Assembly: GCA_011620785.1 (NCBI GenBank)
Contig: WOYM01000075.1
Location: forward strand, 1-25,028
Source: Methanothrix sp.
Lineage (GTDB): Archaea; Halobacteriota; Methanosarcinia; Methanotrichales; Methanotrichaceae
DNA length: 25,028 bases
Reading direction: 5' to 3'
Each line of letters opens with the position of its first letter. Within the stretch, counting starts at the first letter, position 1. Made by a program: the position numbers and the translations under genes. Shown here in pieces: positions 22,486 to 25,028 of the stretch. The notes below the pieces were generated by a model. That model saw nothing but the letters and a program-made list of their open reading frames with translations, did not search any database and was not told where the DNA came from.

Positions 22486-22875
22486 ATGTCCAAACTGGTG
22501 ATATCTGAAGAGGCCAGATATGAGGATCTGGCAGATCTCGCAATAGCCCTCAATGAGATCGTTCGGCTTCCTGTAACCATGAGAGGATTGAAATATCCAG
22601 GCGTTCGGGTGGAGAACGGCAAGGTCGTGGATGGGAACTATACCGGCCCGATCCTGGAAGAGGTCATAAGAACCGGGAAGGCCATTCGAACCATTCCGGA
22701 GAGCGGTGCCTATAAGGGCGTTCCAGTATCAGTTGCACCCATAGTGGTGGAGGGACGGACTGTTGCCGCCATCGGCATAGTGGATGTGATTGGAACGATC
22801 GATATCCCAGAAGTCTTCGGGGCCTATGTTGATGTAGTAGCTCAGGTTAGAGGGAAGGCTCCTGAGAAAAAATGA
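22486..22875 (+). CDS. DUF2111 protein, methanogen-specific
   Basis: The 129-residue protein (from ATG 22486) is a DUF2111 member (PF09884 type), a family restricted largely to methanogens. The family-like features are EDLADLAIALNEIVRLPVTMRG, then YPGVRVENGKVVDGNYTGP, and VAPIVVEGRTVAAIGIVDV, an alternation suggesting a small alpha/beta ligand-binding fold. Its function is not known. A TTG at 22459 (adding 9 residues) has GGAGAG at ideal spacing and may be the true start. The gene follows argG by 14-41 bp and overlaps the acetyltransferase gene by four bases. Confidence 0.82.
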   Translation: MSKLVISEEARYEDLADLAIALNEIVRLPVTMRGLKYPGVRVENGKVVDGNYTGPILEEVIRTGKAIRTIPESGAYKGVPVSVAPIVVEGRTVAAIGIVDVIGTIDIPEVFGAYVDVVAQVRGKAPEKK

Positions 22876-23342
22876 GGATTCGCAAAGCAGAGCCAAAGGA
22901 TCTGCCACAGATGGTGCAGATCGAATCGCTCTGCTTTCCGGAGGAGACAGCCTTTCCGCCGGGGATGTTTGCCTACCTGATACGTTATGCAGTGGCGATA
23001 GTCGCCTGTGAGCCTGAGGATCAGATATTGGGATTCATAATCGGATATAACAGCGGGAATGCAGGAGCGGTCTACACTCTGGATGTCCATACCTGCTACC
23101 GGAGGAGGGGGATTGGCATAGAGCTATTGCTGTCCCTGGAGAAGAGTCTCGCCAGGATGGGTGCCAGGGCTATTCGCCTGGAGGCATCCCTGGAGAAGCC
23201 AGAGGCTATCGAGCTCTACCGCAAGGCAGGGTACAGGGAAAGGGAGATTGTCCGGAACTACTACGGCCGGGGATGCCATGCTGTGCGGATGTGGAAGATC
23301 CTGCGGCCTTTGAGCTCGCTGCCTGGAGTTGATAGTGCGTGA
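22872..23342 (+). CDS. GNAT-family N-acetyltransferase (RimI-like)
   Basis: This 156-residue GNAT protein has the acetyl-CoA pyrophosphate loop RRRGIG (77-82) after the beta-bulge strand YTLDVHTCY, then the helix LLLSLEKSLARMGA. The C-terminal strands hold LEASLEKPEAIELYRKAGY, the RimI-type signature, and REREIVRNYYGRG, where a Tyr pair sits near the usual acid-base site. Archaeal relatives acetylate protein N-termini (Ard1/RimI), but substrate choice cannot be told here. Its ATG overlaps the DUF2111 stop (ATGA), so it belongs to the argG transcript. A hairpin and seven T residues follow. Confidence 0.85.
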   Translation: MRIRKAEPKDLPQMVQIESLCFPEETAFPPGMFAYLIRYAVAIVACEPEDQILGFIIGYNSGNAGAVYTLDVHTCYRRRGIGIELLLSLEKSLARMGARAIRLEASLEKPEAIELYRKAGYREREIVRNYYGRGCHAVRMWKILRPLSSLPGVDSA

Positions 23343-23375
23343 ATACACGACAAAAATGCTGAGTATTCTTTTTTT
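23341..23375 (+). terminator. Terminator after the acetyltransferase gene
   Basis: Six-base arms GAATAC (23341-23346) and GTATTC (23363-23368) are followed immediately by a run of seven T (23369-23375). It closes the argG-DUF2111-GNAT unit. Confidence 0.5.
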
Positions 23376-23530
23376 GATGGGATTAGCCCTAATTACGAGA
23401 CTCCATTAGTTTAATGGCAGTCCCTGCGGGCCTGGTTTACCGATAAGCTGGAATTCAGGATTCAGATCTGCTATTGAATCGATTATATAGGTTCTTGAAA
23501 AGTATAGACATCGGAGAGAGCGAAAAATAG

Positions 23531-23539
23531 ATATAAATA
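23531..23539 (+). promoter_or_regulatory. TATA box of the Cys-rich surface-protein gene
   Basis: ATATAAATA lies 35-43 bases before GTG 23574, so the leader is short. The remaining 23376-23530 gap shows only a small palindrome (CCATTA at 23403, TAATGG at 23412) and no gene. Confidence 0.5.
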
Positions 23540-23573
23540 GGATTCAAAGCAAAAGAAGTTCGGGGTGTGAAGT

Positions 23574-25028
23574 GTGATAAAAGAATATACTAAAGGCAAG
23601 CTTTGCCAATATCTAATGATATTCGTTCTCTGTGGGCTGCTGATCCCCAATAGCGTCTCGGCCCAGTGCGAAGACTGTGACGACAGAAATTCCTGTACCA
23701 AGGACTTCTGCAATGGAACGAAATGCGAGCATACTCCTCAGAGCTGCTTTGAGGACTCATTCATGGAATATGATGATTCCGGCGAGACTTTCAATGGCAG
23801 CATGCGCAGGAATGCAAGTGGCTACAATGCCACCATGGGAGTGCAGTTCCAGGGTACCGGCGAGGTTCAGACTCCTGCTCCCATAATCTGCGAGGACTAC
23901 AATCCCTGTACCATTGATTACAGCGGCCCCGCGGGCTGCATACATGATCCCGTGAGCTGCGACGACTCCAATCCATGCACAAACGACAGTTGTGGGCCAA
24001 TGGGCTGCGTTAACTATCCGGTGAATTGTGATGATGCCAGTGAGGATGTTCGCTCATACTGCGGCTGCCCCTCTCAGCCGGACATGTTTGATGCCGGCTT
24101 TCTAGCGCCTCAGAATGAGACCCTTTTTGCCATTCAACCAAATTTAGAGGACTATGCAGATGGCAATGCCACCCAAGAGGAGAATTTCACCCAAAAAGGG
24201 AATGAGAGTGACAATGAAACCGAAATCATTTCCCTCCCCCCGATATGCGACTGCATCAATGACAGCGCTCAGGAATGCTGCAATAGTGTTGGCTCAAATG
24301 GGAATGAAACCTCTGAGAATTCCAGCGCAGCCGATGGGAATCTGAAGGCTGCTTCTAACTACACCCAGGCATCAGACTGCGATGATGGCGATCCATGCAC
24401 CGATGACCATTTCGTCAATGGCAAGTGCATGCATTATACGAAGACCTGCAACGACAATATACCCTCAAACTTCGATTATTGCTATCAGGGGGATTGCGTT
24501 CATTCTTCAATAAACTGTGATGACGGCGACAAATGCACCATCGATTCCTATAACGGGACGGCATGCGTGCATAGCCCAAGGAACTGCGACGATGGCAATT
24601 CCTGCACCGAGGACTCCTGCAATAAGCTCGCAGGATGCCAGAATATGGAGATAAATCATGATAACAACTACTGCACAGTGGAATGCGAAAATGGCAATCC
24701 GGTTTCCAAGCCGCTAATATGCGATGATGCCAATCCCTGGACCAAGGACTACTGCGATAAGTCCCGCGGTTGTGTTCATGTGCCGATATGTGGTCCATAC
24801 CGCCATTACTGCAACCCATATAGCCACGATCTGCCTGTAGACTACCACTATCCATACCTCGATTTCTATTATCCCGTCAACTACTATCCGTACAGGGTTG
24901 CACCTATCGTATCAGCACCAAAAGTTGCTGTACCGAGCACGGCAACATCAAAAACCGTTGCACCAAGCGCTGCCACTCCTCAGACAAAATCCTATAACAT
25001 AAGCGCAGGGACGGTAATTACTCTCCCC
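23574..25028 (+). CDS. Exported Cys-rich repeat protein (CTDC-like repeats), runs off the window
   Basis: From GTG 23574 (GGGGTG upstream) the frame stays open for 485 codons to the window edge, so the protein is 3'-truncated here. It has a basic N-terminus, a hydrophobic segment YLMIFVLCGLLIPNSVSA as signal, then about seven repeats of the form CDDGNxCTxDxC...GCxHxPxxC. Examples are CDDSNPCTNDSCGPMGC, CDDGDKCTIDSYNG and CDDGNSCTEDSCNK. A degenerate copy and a Cys-poor, sequon-rich insert (about 170-265) interrupt them. The repeat matches the CTDC type (PF00526-like) known from slime molds and many bacterial surface proteins. A Tyr/Pro-rich tract (HYPYLDFYYPVNYYPY) and a Ser/Thr/Ala/Pro linker follow. 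It is probably a disulfide-stabilized, glycosylated envelope or adhesive protein; acidic Asp-rich loops could bind calcium (inference). Confidence 0.75.
   Translation, partial: MIKEYTKGKLCQYLMIFVLCGLLIPNSVSAQCEDCDDRNSCTKDFCNGTKCEHTPQSCFEDSFMEYDDSGETFNGSMRRNASGYNATMGVQFQGTGEVQTPAPIICEDYNPCTIDYSGPAGCIHDPVSCDDSNPCTNDSCGPMGCVNYPVNCDDASEDVRSYCGCPSQPDMFDAGFLAPQNETLFAIQPNLEDYADGNATQEENFTQKGNESDNETEIISLPPICDCINDSAQECCNSVGSNGNETSENSSAADGNLKAASNYTQASDCDDGDPCTDDHFVNGKCMHYTKTCNDNIPSNFDYCYQGDCVHSSINCDDGDKCTIDSYNGTACVHSPRNCDDGNSCTEDSCNKLAGCQNMEINHDNNYCTVECENGNPVSKPLICDDANPWTKDYCDKSRGCVHVPICGPYRHYCNPYSHDLPVDYHYPYLDFYYPVNYYPYRVAPIVSAPKVAVPSTATSKTVAPSAATPQTKSYNISAGTVITLP

Noticed and set aside
23395..23450. 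tRNA D-arm-like sequence TAGTTTAATGGCAG
   Set aside because: No matching acceptor, anticodon or T arms could be found on either side, so it is not called as a tRNA or tRNA fragment.
23670..24790. Repeated CDDGNxCT-coding segments that might look like a DNA repeat array
   Set aside because: The repeats are at protein level with varied codons and irregular spacing inside an open frame; they are not CRISPR or tandem DNA repeats.

Overview
The window looks like chromosomal DNA of a methanogenic archaeon of the Methanosarcinales, most likely Methanothrix (Methanosaeta) or a close relative. The evidence is two coenzyme F430 genes (cfbC, cfbB), the F420 gene cofH, a methanogen DUF2111 protein, an S-layer protein with two Methanosarcina-type duplication domains, a CxxC-x17-CxxC zinc protein, an archaeal Hef helicase-nuclease, a tRNA with a bulge-helix-bulge intron, and A/T-rich archaeal TATA boxes with GGTG/GGAG ribosome sites. 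The genus is inferred from gene content and style, not from a marker gene.

Layout. 1-800: a right-end hairpin resembling IS200/IS605 (TnpB) elements, then a HisB-family protein that has lost much of the HisB active site. 798-3722 (-): large S-layer protein, divergent from cfbC-cfbB (3789-6039). 6132-7729: a flavin-type split-barrel protein, convergent with a membrane SDH-type serine protease that is preceded by a TRAM protein. 7858-10319 (+): overlapping genes for an RNA m5C methyltransferase, its detached PUA-like domain, and CofH. 10371-12183 (-): a Vms1/VLRF1-type release-factor-like protein translationally coupled to a leucine-rich-repeat-variant (LRV) protein. 12282-12371 (-): intron-containing tRNA-Arg(UCG). 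12541-14108: two tiny Cys-rich proteins, a broken metallo-beta-lactamase-fold gene and a zinc protein with a palindrome in its leader. 14253-16562 (-): Hef. 16798-18299 (+): two exported proteins of unknown function with strong promoters, then a 50-residue conserved protein. 18547-19967 (-): a three-gene cluster (Era-like GTPase, DUF2073/OapB-ArvB protein, OapC-ArvC zinc ribbon) matching the archaeal vesicle-formation/origin-associated genes, preceded by a radical SAM gene (20023-21141). 21269-23342 (+): argG, DUF2111 and a GNAT acetyltransferase in one run. From 23574 to the window end: an exported Cys-rich repeat protein that is still open.

How the genes relate. cfbC-cfbB and cofH serve methanogenesis cofactors. 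The S-layer protein, the secreted proteins, the SDH protease and the ArvABC-like cluster all concern the cell surface. The methyltransferase/PUA pair, TRAM protein, Vms1-like protein and tRNA-Arg concern RNA and translation. Intergenic space is modest: no gene-free stretch exceeds 300 bases (the longest is 17596-17888, holding a T-rich terminator and a promoter). No CRISPR array, rRNA or intact mobile element was seen. The items most worth following are the HisB-like protein without its metal ligands, the Vms1-like/LRV pair, the radical SAM plus ArvABC-like block, the palindromic or structured leaders, and the Cys-rich repeat surface protein.
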